Below, one piece after another: positions 1-9,131 of a DNA stretch of 12,763 bases. The position numbers and the translations under genes were made by a program. The stretch lies in assembly GCA_021307315.1 (NCBI GenBank), contig JAJSPD010000257.1:1-12763 (forward strand), written 5' to 3'. The notes below the pieces were generated by a model. It searched no databases. It worked only from the letters and a program-made list of their open reading frames with translations, and was not told where the DNA came from. Numbering within the stretch: position 1 is the stretch's first letter; each line of letters starts with the position of its first letter. The stretch is from Bisporella sp. PMI_857. Taxonomy: Eukaryota > Ascomycota > Leotiomycetes > Helotiales > Helotiaceae.

Positions 1-2430
1 TCCTGCTCTCGGAGTCTTTCCTTGTAAATCGCTTGCCTGGTGCTCGAGACGGAATGGATCTCGCGGCGTGCTCGGGAGATGGCTCCAGAACAGTCTGTCA
101 AGCATTCGAGGCCGCCTCCAAAATCTGCCAGTATTGGCTGCGCCTCACAGAGCTCGACCATCGCTGGATCCATCATAGCAACCACGTTGAACGCCATCTC
201 TTCAGCGGAGAAAGTCAGTACACCATGCGACTCCACCGACTCGGCGACGATGTCGTTTGCACGCATAAGCCTGGTCGATCGTGTCCATCCGATTATGGCA
301 CCGCAGACGGAAATATAGTCGCCTCCCCAGGATTCGGATTCGGCACGGTATAACAGGGCCTCGAGGCCAAGCTTGGATTCGGAGTAGAGGCCGTCTCCAC
401 CAAAAGTTCCTCGATTCGGCGAGAGAGGCACAATGACTTGAGTAGGGTGGCAATCCACACCACGCTCCTTCTGGCCTTTGATTAAGCGACCGAGGAGACG
501 GTATACATTCACGAGCATCATCCTGTGTGCCAACTCATTGTTGGCACCGACCTGCTCGATCTCCGCACTGTTCTCAACGGCCGCAGCGAACGGAATGACG
601 GCGTCGAGCTCGCATTCCATGGCGGTATGGATGTAGTCGACCAGATGCTGGCAATCTTGAGCACTGGACAGATTCGCTTGGACGACCCGTAGCTCCGAGC
701 CAGCCGAGCCGTGCTCGTCGTATAGCTGCTGATACACGGCGGCTGCCTCAGCCGGTGTCTGTCGCGTGGTGACAATGACCTTGGCTCCGCCCTTGAGCAA
801 CAGACGTGCCACTGCCATGGCGATGGATCCGGGCCCAGCCCCTGTGATGAGCACAGCTCGTCCCGCGAACGACAAGCCAGTCTCGAGGCATCGCGCCATG
901 ACCGAGAACAAGGTCGACGTCAGCTCGGCGTCCAGCGCCCAAGAGGAGCCTCTCTTGCTTCGCAAACCGACGAGACGGGCGAGCGCACGTCGTGAGCCCA
1001 CGTATTCGCTCCGAATTGTCTCCAGATAGTGCTGGCTTCGTTCCGCCTCGGCGTAGATGATGTTCCCCTCATCGTCGACTCTTGTTTGGGGTCGACATGA
1101 TTTCAGCACGCGTGCATGACACGACCGGCCTTGTTGTTCCACAATGCCGTGCGTGGCGAGCCGTATGCGGTCCGCATTCCACCAGTCGTTGTACCTCCTC
1201 ACTCGCCTAGCATCGAAGACGGGAAGGGCTCCGGTCAAGTACTCGTTGGAGAACTCGGCGACCAACGCATCCAGCTTCGCCTGCAGCTCTGCGACTTGCT
1301 CGGAGCACTCGTCGACCTGACCCGCGCAGTCGCACTCGTGATTCGGGCTCGATGGGTCGACTGCTTGCGCCGGATCGCGCTGGGAACTGGCAGGCTGTTG
1401 CTGCTGCTGCTCACGGACGGCCAACGCGAGCCCACACCATGCGGCGTACTGCTGTGTTGCACCGTCGATGAGCTCGACCGCTTCCTTGACTGATGCCAGC
1501 CTGGCCGCCGGCTCCGACACAAGCGCGCTGATCAGAACGGCCGCCGCCCGGCCTGGGCCGAGACCCCATTTGGTTGCCATATGCGAGCGCAGAAACGCGG
1601 CGTTGCAGCCGACGGGCATCTTGTTCGACAGCAGCCTGCCGAGAAGCGCTCCGGATATCTTGCCCGGAGTCGTGATCGTGCCGAAGCGGCTGTCAAGCTC
1701 GCTCAGAGCCATGTCCTCGGGACGATCGGGCACTCGCTGCTCGCCGAATTCGGCAATCAAGTCACTCACCAGCTCGTTTTGCAGTATGGACTTGCCCCCG
1801 CTGAGGTCTCGGATGGATTTCGAAGATGGGATCTGGGCGAGAGACCGTTTCAGGCGCCTGGCAATCAGCATCCGCACCACCAAAGAACCGGGCAGCGGAC
1901 AGTCTGGCACGGGCGCAGATGTCGCGTTTGACGTCTCCACCGCAATGCTGGGTGCATCCTGGGCGGTCCCGACCTGGAGGGGCCTGTCCTCCTTTGCCAC
2001 CTCCTTTGCCTCCTCCTTTGCCTCCTCCTTTGCCGCCTCCTTTGCCTCCTCCCTTGCCTCCTCCCTTGCCGCCTCTTCGTCCGTGGCCGCTTCGTATTCG
2101 TACCACAGCTTGGGGTCGTCGCCAGTGTACGAAAGCAAGGCCGGGGACGCTGCTGCTGGACGGCGTCCGTCTGCAACTATTCGGGTCGCTTGTTTCTGCG
2201 CCATGCTGGTCAATGTGCCCGTAGGACCCAACTCGATCAGACGGGACACGGGAGAGCGACCGGAGAGCAGAGCATCTTGAGTATCGGTCCATCGTACTGG
2301 GAATGCAAACTGATGGCTGCTGCAGTGTTAGACGCTTTCCAACACAGATGCTGCGATGAACTCACGCCAAGAGCTCCACAAGCAACCTATGGGCCACGAC
2401 TTGCTCGTTGAGGGCGAAGGACTGGGCCAT
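1..2430 (-). CDS. Fatty acid synthase alpha subunit, 5' part (3' end beyond the window)
   Basis: Exons are 2366-2430 and 1-2316, giving about 793 residues of a protein usually 1600-1900 long. The frame stays open to the left edge. Start: first ATG after an in-frame TAA at 2491-2493, with a purine at -3. Domains seen: residues 1-97, the alpha-borne piece of the malonyl/palmitoyl transferase (QFAFPVRWTDTQD at 24-36); 102-132, a charged K/R-E-E-A repeat linker; about 150-310, the acyl carrier domain, with SGGKSILQNELVSDL placing the phosphopantetheine serine at S198; 318-370, a linker with five Gln and a likely coiled coil; about 500-770, the ketoreductase, with NADPH motif ITGAGPGSI (512-520) and catalytic YSESK (Tyr666, Lys670). 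The carrier arm shuttles the growing acyl chain; the ketoreductase reduces the beta-keto group with NADPH in the cytosolic alpha6beta6 complex. The ketosynthase, and any phosphopantetheinyl transferase, would lie left of the window. Whether this is primary or specialised (HexA/StcJ-like) is inferred, not shown. Confidence 0.95.
1989..2078 (-). repeat. 12-bp coding repeat encoding (K/R)EEA units in FAS alpha
   Basis: About seven imperfect copies of a 12-bp unit (plus strand tttgcctcctcc and close variants) lie in frame. They encode Lys/Arg-Glu-Glu-Ala tetrads (residues 102-131), with one KEAA and one KEVA variant. The region falls between the transferase piece and the acyl carrier domain. An i to i+4 pattern of Glu and Lys/Arg is what a stable charged single helix needs. 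As a short tandem repeat it is expected to vary in copy number. Confidence 0.9.
2317..2365 (-). other. Intron 1 of FAS alpha (49 bp)
   Basis: On the minus strand the donor is GTGAGT, there is a CTAAC branch site, and the acceptor is GCAGCAG. Removing 2317-2365 joins ...VELLA to HQFAFPVRW, the conserved N-terminal block of fungal FAS alpha; without removal the frame meets TGA at the donor. A second AG three bases earlier would add one Ser; the chosen acceptor fits the family better. Confidence 0.9.
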
Positions 2431-2479
2431 AGCGGTCTTGCAACAGCACTGTTGCACTGTGGAATGCGTGGTCGGAATC

Positions 2480-2511
2480 TGATGCCTCCATTAATACATT
2501 CAGAGGCATCA
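2480..2511. promoter_or_regulatory. Perfect 9-bp inverted repeat in the shared promoter
   Basis: TGATGCCTC (2480-2488) and GAGGCATCA (2503-2511) are perfect reverse complements, separated by 14 bp that contain TTAATACATT. The dyad could be a binding site for a dimeric regulator. No known factor is assigned. Confidence 0.5.
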
Positions 2512-2562
2512 TCGGCGGATTGTCGGCCATGTCCAGCGTCCTGATTGTGGCATAACCGATCC

Positions 2563-2575
2563 CGACCTGAGGTCG
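2563..2575. promoter_or_regulatory. CGACCT-G-AGGTCG palindrome in the shared promoter
   Basis: A perfect 6-bp inverted repeat around one central base sits near the middle of the intergenic region, in a CG-rich stretch with several CCG/CGG triplets. Fungal Zn2Cys6 activators often bind such symmetric CG-rich triplets, so a pathway regulator site is plausible. This is inference from symmetry and position only. Confidence 0.45.
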
Positions 2576-2698
2576 CCCCGAGCGTCCGGCCTCGGGGACC
2601 GCGGTAGAGATGTCGGTGCCGCAGTCTGAACGCGCCCATAATGGTCTTTCCAAGTCGCCCAACAAGGCCACACGGCAGAACCACGACAGAACCACGAC

Positions 2699-5600
2699 AT
2701 GCGTTCCTCACAGTCGACGCCGGCGGAAAACACGCGAGGAGTGGCTGCTGTGTTTGGCGGCCAAGGCGACGGCAACCTCACTTCACTGGACGAAATCAGG
2801 CGTCTCTACCGGCACAATCCTACAGCAATCGATCCACTGATAGAACGAGCAACCGGAACGCTGGAACGGCTTCTCCGTCAGTCAGATGGCCTTCACGATG
2901 CAGCCAACTTCGATCTCAGAGGATGGATCAACACAGAGCAAGCGAGCCCGACACCAGAAGTTCTTGCTGAAGCACTTGTCAGTCTACCAATAAACACCAT
3001 CCTGGCCTTTGCGCAAGTCATCGTAGTGTGCAAGTGTCGTGGCTTGACTCCAGGAGAATTCGCAGCATCATTGTGCTCCGTATCCGGTCGCTCGGAAGGC
3101 ATGCTACTCGCCCTGGCGCTTGCGCAGACAAGCGATTGGGCGTCTTTCTACTCCTCGGCAGATGCTCACATCGAGCTCTCGTTTTGGATCGGCCTGGGTG
3201 TGCACGAGGCGAGGCCGCGCGCGACCGTTACGCCAGGGCAAGCCCAGGAGTGCCTGGATATGGCCGAAAGCAAACCTTCCAACGTGCTGCGGGTTTGCGG
3301 ACTACCGCGAGCCACGATAGAGACGGCAATATGCCTGGAGAACAAGACGGCGTCTTGCAACGAGTGCGATCGGATCTACTTGGCATCTTTGGACTCTTAC
3401 CATCAGTTCGTCATTGCTGGACCGACCGACGCTCTGATCAGCGTTTGCACGCGTCTTCACAAAGGCAAGGCAAAAGGCCAACAAGGACTCCGTCTACGTT
3501 TCTTGCCCGTTTCAACTCCGCTCAACACGCCGATCATGGCTCCAGTACTGGATCGTCTGCTGGGTCTGGCATCGACAATGCCGATTCTCAACCAGGAGCT
3601 TCGAATACCTATAGTGCTACCCCAGGACGGCGGTGTCATGCAAGACGGTAGCACGACGGCTGCCAAAGTCCTCCGCAATGTCATTGAGTCGTTGCTGATC
3701 AAATGTATGGATTGGCCGGCGACGTGGCAGGCCCTTCAGGCTCACCGTATCTTGGCTTTTGGTTCTGTTCAAACAGCTGCTTGGATACGGGAGGCAACTG
3801 CGGGCGTTGGTCTGGAAGTGGTGGACATGGCGGATGACGCCGTGCTACGCCGTTTCGAGGATCACCAGCACTCGCTCCACGCAAGGCCATCAAAGTCGTC
3901 CTGGCAGGAAACCTATGGACCACGCCTTGTCCGTGACTCTACAGGCCACTACTCTCTCCGCACCAAGATGACGGAGCGTTTCAACGTTCCACCACTCATG
4001 GTTGCAGGCATGACTCCTACCACGGTCCCATGGGACGTAGTCGCTGCCATCGTGAACGCCGGCTACGACGCGGAATTGGCCGGCGGCGGCTATCATCGAC
4101 CTGATGATTTCGAGCTTGCTGTGCGAAGACTGGCCGCGGCTATACCAGCACAACGTGGAGTCACCTGCAATCTACTCTACATCAACCCCAAAGTCATCGG
4201 CTGGCAGATCGATGTGTTGCAGAAACTGACACGAGAAGGCCTTCCAATTCGCGGAATTACAATAGGGGCCGGCGTCCCATCTCCCGATGTGATTAAAGAA
4301 TGGACGGCATCTCTCGAGTTGGACCATATATCTTTCAAGCCTGGTAGCCCCTCGGCGATTGATCAAGTCATTGAGCTTGCCAAGACTCATCCAGACCTGA
4401 CCGTCCGTCTACAATGGACTGGTGGCAGGGCTGGAGGACATCATTCCATGGAAGAGTTTGAGCCGCCCATTCTCGAAAGTTATGGCCGGATAAGAGAGTG
4501 CGGAAACATCGTTCTCATTGCAGGAAGCGGATTTGGCGATGCAGAGAGCTCGATCGCGTACCTGACCGGGCAGTGGTCTTGTGCATTTGGGCGCCCGCCA
4601 ATGCCATTTGATGGAATTCTTCTGGGCAGCCGTGTCATGATTGCTAAAGAGGCACATACAGCGTTGCAAGCAAAATCTCTGATCAGCCAGACTCCTGGTG
4701 TGGATGCTTGCAACTGGCGCACTTCACTCGACAAAGGAGCGGGCGGTGTTATCACGATTCGTTCCGAATACGGACACCCAATACACGTTCTAGCAACCCG
4801 TGGAGCATTGCTCTGGAAAAAGTTGGACGACTGCATATTTTGCATTCGTGATGTGCACAAGCGGATACTACATCTGCGCAAACACAGGGACTGGATCCTC
4901 CCAGCCCTGAACTCCGATTACGTTCGGCCCTGGTTGGCCGTCGACGAGAAAGGTAACAACGTCGAGATGGAAGAAATGAAGTACTCGGAGATGGTGAGGC
5001 GTCTGTGTCTACTCATGTCCACCACATCGCGACGAAAGTGGATCGACACGTCATATTGCTGCCTCATCATGGAGTTCATTCAGGAGGTTGGGTCCCGTTT
5101 CTCGATCTCCGTCGACAGTCTCAGTAACGACCCTGCGACTCTCCCGCGCGATTTCGAGGCTTCATTCGGCCCCTTGGCTGCAGAGAGCATGTATCCTGAG
5201 GACTGCATGATTCTCATGGCTCTTTTCCAGCGGCAAGGAGTCAAACCGGTACCTTTCATCCCATGTCTGGACCAGGACTTTGAAAGATGGTTCAAGAAAG
5301 ACACCCTCTGGCAGTCGGAGAAGATTGATTCGGTGGTCGACGGCGACATTCAGCGAGTTCTTGTCATACATGGACCCGTCGCTGCCCGTTTCTCGACCGT
5401 AGTAGACGAGCCCGTGAAGACCATTATGGATCGCATTTGTCACGACTATGTCAAAATTCTCAAACAGGACGGATTTCAGCCGAATACTGACAGCTCGACC
5501 CAGCCCTTGCAGCCCCTTCTCGATACGCAGCTTGGTCAAGAGGTACATGCAATCCCGAACGGTAGAATGATCAGGTTTACCTATCTACCGGGCCGTGCGG

Positions 5601-8499
5601 TCCCTGAACTTGATTTCCTTCTTGAAGCGCTTGCTAGATCGCCGCAGGTGGGCTTGATACTTCGATCTCGGTGGTCCATTTTCGGGGGCCGTGTTCTCAA
5701 GAACCCAATCAAGGCCGCAATTCAGCCTCGCAACGGAGACATCCTAGAGGTTGTCCTCAGCAACAAGGACGAATTCCAAGTATTCACATTCACCCAGCAC
5801 CCACATGAGCGTGCAAAGAAGAGTTGGAGTAGTCTTTCACTAAGGCTTCAGGGTCCTTCGGGGTTTGTGATTCAGCTCAATGTGCCAAAATGCGCGACAA
5901 ACGATATCCGTTCCACGTATTTCCAATTTGAGATGCGGGAGACAGCATATGCTGTAGGGATACGCGAAAACACTTTCAACCGCACAGCATCAATCCGGAA
6001 CCTGTATCGCTCTCTTTGGCTTGGCAAGCATCAATCGTTTCGTCAACGAGACACCGGCCTCCGCGCGCGGTACTATAGCGCAGAACAAACGATAACGAGG
6101 GCCAGCGTTGAAAGTTTTGCCAATCTAGAACGCTCATCGCCTACTGAGCTTCGCGATTGGAGCCCCCAGAGCTCGACAGTGCCACTGGACATGTGTGTGG
6201 TCATCGCATGGCAATCACTTCTGGAGCCTCTCATGCATCCTGATCTCGATTGCGACTTACTGCAGCTTCTGCACCGATCCATCGCTTTCGGGTACAAAGC
6301 GAAGACTTCGCCTCTTCGCGTCGGACAGACTGTTACAATTGAGTCGCAAATCACCCGTCGAGAATGGCACCCCACCGGACAGGATATCGAGGTGACGGCA
6401 CTCATCAAGAGAGGCCAGGAGCAAGTCGTTGTTGTCAAGTCGGATTTCTTTATAAGAAGCTCAAACCAAGGATCTGGCGAATCCTTCGCTGTCGTACATG
6501 AGCCCGACATGGTGGTCGATGTCGATAACGAGACTCTAGAAGCGATAATCAAGGACAAGAACTGGTTGCAACTAGAGGAACCACAACGGGAGCTTCTGCA
6601 CGAAAAGCTCTTCTTCCGAACAGCATCACACATCGAATACGTAGGCAACGGTAGCTCGAAAAACCTCAAGGTCAAAGGCCGCGTGTACGTCGAGGACTGC
6701 TCTGCTACTCGAAAACAGGTCGGACTGGTGCATTTCGAAGAACGTGCGTGTCGGGAAAATCCAGTGATGGACTTTCTTCGTCGTCGGGGCGCTCCGCAGC
6801 GCACGATGGAAGAACTTTCGCACCCAGGTTGGTCCAGTGGCGCTAGTATTGAGGTAAGAATGCCTTCGGATAGCACTACGTACGCTCGTGTGTCCGGAGA
6901 CGAGAACCCTATCCATGTCAGCGACCTCTTCGCCCGCTGGGCTGGCCTTCCAAGCAAGATTGTTCACGGAATGCACACGTCTCTCATTGCCCGACGCTTC
7001 GTCGAGTGGGCAATTGGCGACAAATGTTGCGCACGACTCAGGCACTGGCAGGCTACTTTCCACAGCATGGTGTTTCACGGTTCCCGAGTCAAGATGCACA
7101 TCCGGCACACAATGATGACCGATGGAGAAATGTTGCTTCGCGTGGAAGTATGCAGCGTGAACGATGGCACGCGCGTAATGTCTGCAGAGGCGATAGTAGC
7201 ACAGCCCAGTACTGCATATACATTTACAGGACAAGGTAGCCAGAGACCTGGTATGGGAATGAAGTTGTATGCAGCCAACAGTGAAATCAAGGCTGTCTGG
7301 GACCGAGCAGAAGAGTACCTGCAACGGCAATTCGGTGAGTATCTTGGTCGTCATGGAGCTAGCTTTTCGCTAATATACGATAGGTTTCTCGTTGCTAAAG
7401 ATAATACGCGAGAATCCGAAGACCTTGACCATCCACTTCAAAGGAAAGCGAGGCCGAAGGGTGAGGGAGAACTATCTTACCATGATTGAGGAATTGAAAG
7501 ATCCCAGTCTCTTGGGAGATACTCTGAGCCGTCGTTCAACATCATACACGTTCCACAAAGCCCAAGGCCTACTCTACTCGACTCAATTCGCGCAGCCTGC
7601 CCTGGTTGTGATGGAGATGGCTCAGTTTCAGCATCTCCAAGTCCGAGGAATGGTACAACACGATGCGCGTTATGCGGGACACTCGCTTGGTGAGTACTCC
7701 GCGCTTGGCTCCCTCACAACGATCATGAGTTTCGAGGCTCTTCTGGACCTCGTGTTTCATCGGGCGTTCACGATGCAGAACGCTCTAGCCAGGGATGCCC
7801 ATGGTGAAACGGGCTACTCAATGATGGCGGTAGATCCGTCACGAATCGGCAAATGTAAGCAATCCAATTCCTTATCGGACTGCCACGTCGCACCAAAGTC
7901 GCTGATTTGTGGACTCCAGCTTTTCGAGAAGCCGATTTGCAGCAACTAGTTCAACTCGTTGAAGAAAGCGCCCAGAATTTACTTGAAATTGTGAATTATA
8001 ACGTTAGCAGCCAGCAATACGTTTGTGCAGGCCATGTAAGTATCACTGCTTGTCAACCACTGCTTCTTCCAACGCAGCCACTGATTTTGGTCAGATCGAA
8101 GCACTGTCGATCTTGAGCAGTGTATGCGACGAGCTTGCGTCGCTCGAAGCGCCTCAATGTCTTGATCGTGTCAAGCTGAATGCAATCATCGCTACCCATA
8201 CACGTCGCGTACTTTGTACAGACCGAGCTACATTGGACAAAGCTGGGAGGGCAACGATTCCTCTCCAAGGTATTGACATACCTTTCCATTCCCGATTGCT
8301 GCGCAGTCACATTAACGACTACCGCCGTTATCTAGAGCGGAAAATTCGGGTGGAGGATGTTATACCCGAGCAGTTGGTCGGCCGCTGGCTACCAAACGTT
8401 ATGGGCAAACCTTTTTCAATTAACCGTGCTTATATTAAAGAAGCGCAGAAGACGATGGCTAGTACGCAGCTATTAGAACTTCTTATATCTTATTCTTAA
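2699..8499 (+). CDS. Fatty acid synthase beta subunit, complete, four exons
   Basis: Exons 2699-7334, 7384-7854, 7920-8035 and 8095-8499 join in frame to 1875 residues, close to specialised HexB-type subunits (about 1900) and shorter than yeast Fas1 (2051). The ATG at 2699 is the first after an in-frame TAA at 2639-2641. Domains: acetyltransferase about 15-400 (FGGQG near the start); FMN enoyl reductase about 428-700, with VAGMTPTTV and WTGGRAGGHHS (573-583, catalytic His kept); dehydratase hot-dog folds about 1150-1500, with GDENPIHVS (Asp1401, His1406) and GMHTS; malonyl/palmitoyl transferase about 1506-1860, with FTGQGSQ, GHSLGEYSA (Ser1646), FHRAFTMQ and IPFHS (His1806). It supplies chain loading, dehydration and enoyl reduction to the FAS complex. 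Odd: the acetyltransferase reads GRSEG (Ser132) instead of GHSQG, and Asn276 stands where the catalytic His belongs. The last 40 codons are AT-rich, and the C-terminus ends a few residues before that of yeast Fas1. Confidence 0.96.
7335..7383 (+). other. Intron 1 of FAS beta (49 bp)
   Basis: The donor is GTGAGT (7335-7340), a CTAAT branch-like site lies near 7370, and the acceptor is TAG (7381-7383). Splicing joins ...LQRQFG to FSLLKIIRENPK, continuous with the conserved start of the malonyl/palmitoyl transferase. Read-through shifts into a frame that ends at 7489 and loses the family sequence. Confidence 0.93.
7855..7919 (+). other. Intron 2 of FAS beta (65 bp)
   Basis: The donor is GTAAGC, a CTGAT branch-like site lies near 7902, and the acceptor is CCAG (ending 7919). 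Splicing gives ...DPSRIGK-SFREADLQQLV, matching the family; the split codon makes the Ser. Confidence 0.9.
8036..8094 (+). other. Intron 3 of FAS beta (59 bp)
   Basis: The donor is GTAAGT and the acceptor is TCAG (ending 8094), phase 0. Splicing joins QQYVCAGH to IEALSILSSVCDEL, as in other FAS beta proteins. An earlier AG at 8075-8076 would lead to a stop within 13 codons. Confidence 0.9.
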
Positions 8500-8511
8500 T
8501 ACCTTAAAGTT

Positions 8512-8679
8512 TGTGACGGAACGCCGTCACATGACGGCATAAGGGGGTCCAAGCGAGCGACCAGACATTATAAAGGGTCGCACCACCCACCTCCCTTTAC
8601 TCTGTAGCTTAGAATTTTCAATGGCATTTGATTCTCGGAACTTTGAGCTCTCGACCATTGCCTTGATCACGCCGTCACA
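8512..8679 (+). mobile_element. Solo LTR, Ty3/Gypsy-like (168 bp)
   Basis: The stretch begins TGTGACGG and ends CCGTCACA, an 8-bp terminal inverted repeat with the TG...CA ends of an LTR. The first 20 bp are themselves a hairpin (TGTGACGG-AACG-CCGTCACA). A TATAAAG box lies at 8569-8575, which sets the orientation. Base composition is balanced, unlike the AT-rich DNA to its right, so it seems little touched by RIP. No internal retrotransposon region follows, so it is a solo LTR. The flanking five bases (aagtt and cttat) do not form a target-site duplication. It starts 12 bp after the FAS beta stop codon, so the beta transcript probably ends within or beyond it. The Gypsy assignment rests on end-sequence style; a non-autonomous element with these ends is an alternative. 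Confidence 0.65.
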
Positions 8680-8788
8680 CTTATACTAATAAAGAATTTA
8701 CTATATTATACTTAAATAAAGTATATAAATATTAAGCATTACTTTATAAGGGAAATAATATAAAATAAAGAGATTAATATAATTTAAA
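8680..8788. other. AT-rich spacer without a gene
   Basis: 109 bp made almost only of A and T between the solo LTR and the Copia LTR fragment. No open frame, RNA gene or clear repeat was seen. Confidence 0.6.
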
Positions 8789-8938
8789 TGTTGGTATCAC
8801 TCTCTGTGATACCCTTTTGTATTGATGACTTGCAATTGCTTAAGTCGGTTACCCACGGGGCACGTAACACCACCATCTCAGCGCAGTGTTATATATGCTC
8901 GTTGTAAGTAGTTGACTTGTTTTTGATTTGTTTAAGTT
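8789..8938 (-). mobile_element. Copia LTR fragment (copy 1, truncated)
   Basis: It starts TGTTGGTATCAC and matches 10660-10810 over about 150 bp, including the hairpin GGTATCAC-TCTCT-GTGATACC (8793-8813) and a block around TAAGTCGGTTACCCACGGGG. Homology stops at the ATT microsatellite. Most differences from copy 2 are transitions that leave A or T here where copy 2 has G or C, as expected if copy 1 was hit harder by RIP. Orientation is taken from copy 2, where the pol gene lies on the right and reads leftward. Confidence 0.8.
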
Positions 8939-8940
8939 TT

Positions 8941-8958
8941 ATTATTATTATTATTATT
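8941..8958. repeat. (ATT)6 microsatellite
   Basis: Six perfect ATT units sit exactly where the two Copia LTR copies stop being alignable. Confidence 0.9.
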
Positions 8959-8963
8959 ACAGC

Positions 8964-9082
8964 AAATATCTCATATACCACAAAAAAGTGGCCATATATC
9001 TAATACACCTTACTTTTTTTTGAGAATATCTTAAACACCATTTTTTGTCTTTTGGCGCAAATGTATAGTATTTGAGATATTT
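8964..9082. repeat. Imperfect terminal inverted repeat, MITE-like
   Basis: AAATATCTCATATAC (8964-8978) pairs with GTATTTGAGATATTT (9068-9082), with one mismatch in 15. The arms enclose the 30-bp-period units and a CCAC-A6-GTGG hairpin (8977-8990). The size (119 bp) and terminal pairing resemble a small non-autonomous element, but in DNA this AT-rich chance pairing is possible. Confidence 0.35.
8966..9055. repeat. Three degenerate units with an exact 30-bp period
   Basis: Units start at 8966, 8996 and 9026. Their first 14 bases follow ATATCT-N-A-W-A-Y-ACC; the rest of each unit is T- or A-rich and poorly conserved. A partly matching inverted copy (TGAGATATTT) follows at 9073. Function unknown. 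Confidence 0.55.
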
Positions 9083-9131
9083 ATTGACTAAATGATAGTA
9101 TATAAAATACACTTATATATCTTATATACTA

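Larger units (their letters stand above)
2431..2698. promoter_or_regulatory. Bidirectional promoter between FAS alpha and FAS beta
   Basis: These 268 bp separate the two start codons, so they must hold both 5' UTRs and both core promoters. In-frame stops bound each gene (TAA at 2491-2493 for alpha, TAA at 2639-2641 for beta), which leaves no room for longer proteins. An AT-rich patch (TTAATACATT, 2491-2500) in the left half and a GC-rich right half are visible, as are two dyad-symmetric sites listed separately. No exact TCG-N5-CGA (AflR-type) site was found by eye. The shared promoter implies co-expression of the two subunits. Confidence 0.8.

Noticed and set aside
1468..2280. Long plus-strand open frame (270 codons) rich in Ser/Ala
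   Set aside because: It is antisense to FAS alpha, whose minus-strand frame shows carrier-domain and ketoreductase motifs throughout. The Ser/Ala richness is the mirror of the KEEA repeat.
1762..2292. Minus-strand frame with a Gly-Gly-Lys repeat, looking like a low-complexity protein
   Set aside because: It is the 12-bp linker repeat read in a wrong frame, overlapping FAS alpha on the same strand.
6073..6957. Minus-strand open frame of 294 codons
   Set aside because: Antisense to the conserved dehydratase part of FAS beta; no family resemblance and Ser/Arg-rich shadow composition.
7335..7489. Continuation of the first FAS beta exon to a stop at 7489
   Set aside because: It reads through a canonical 49-bp intron into a shifted frame; the spliced frame restores the conserved transferase sequence.
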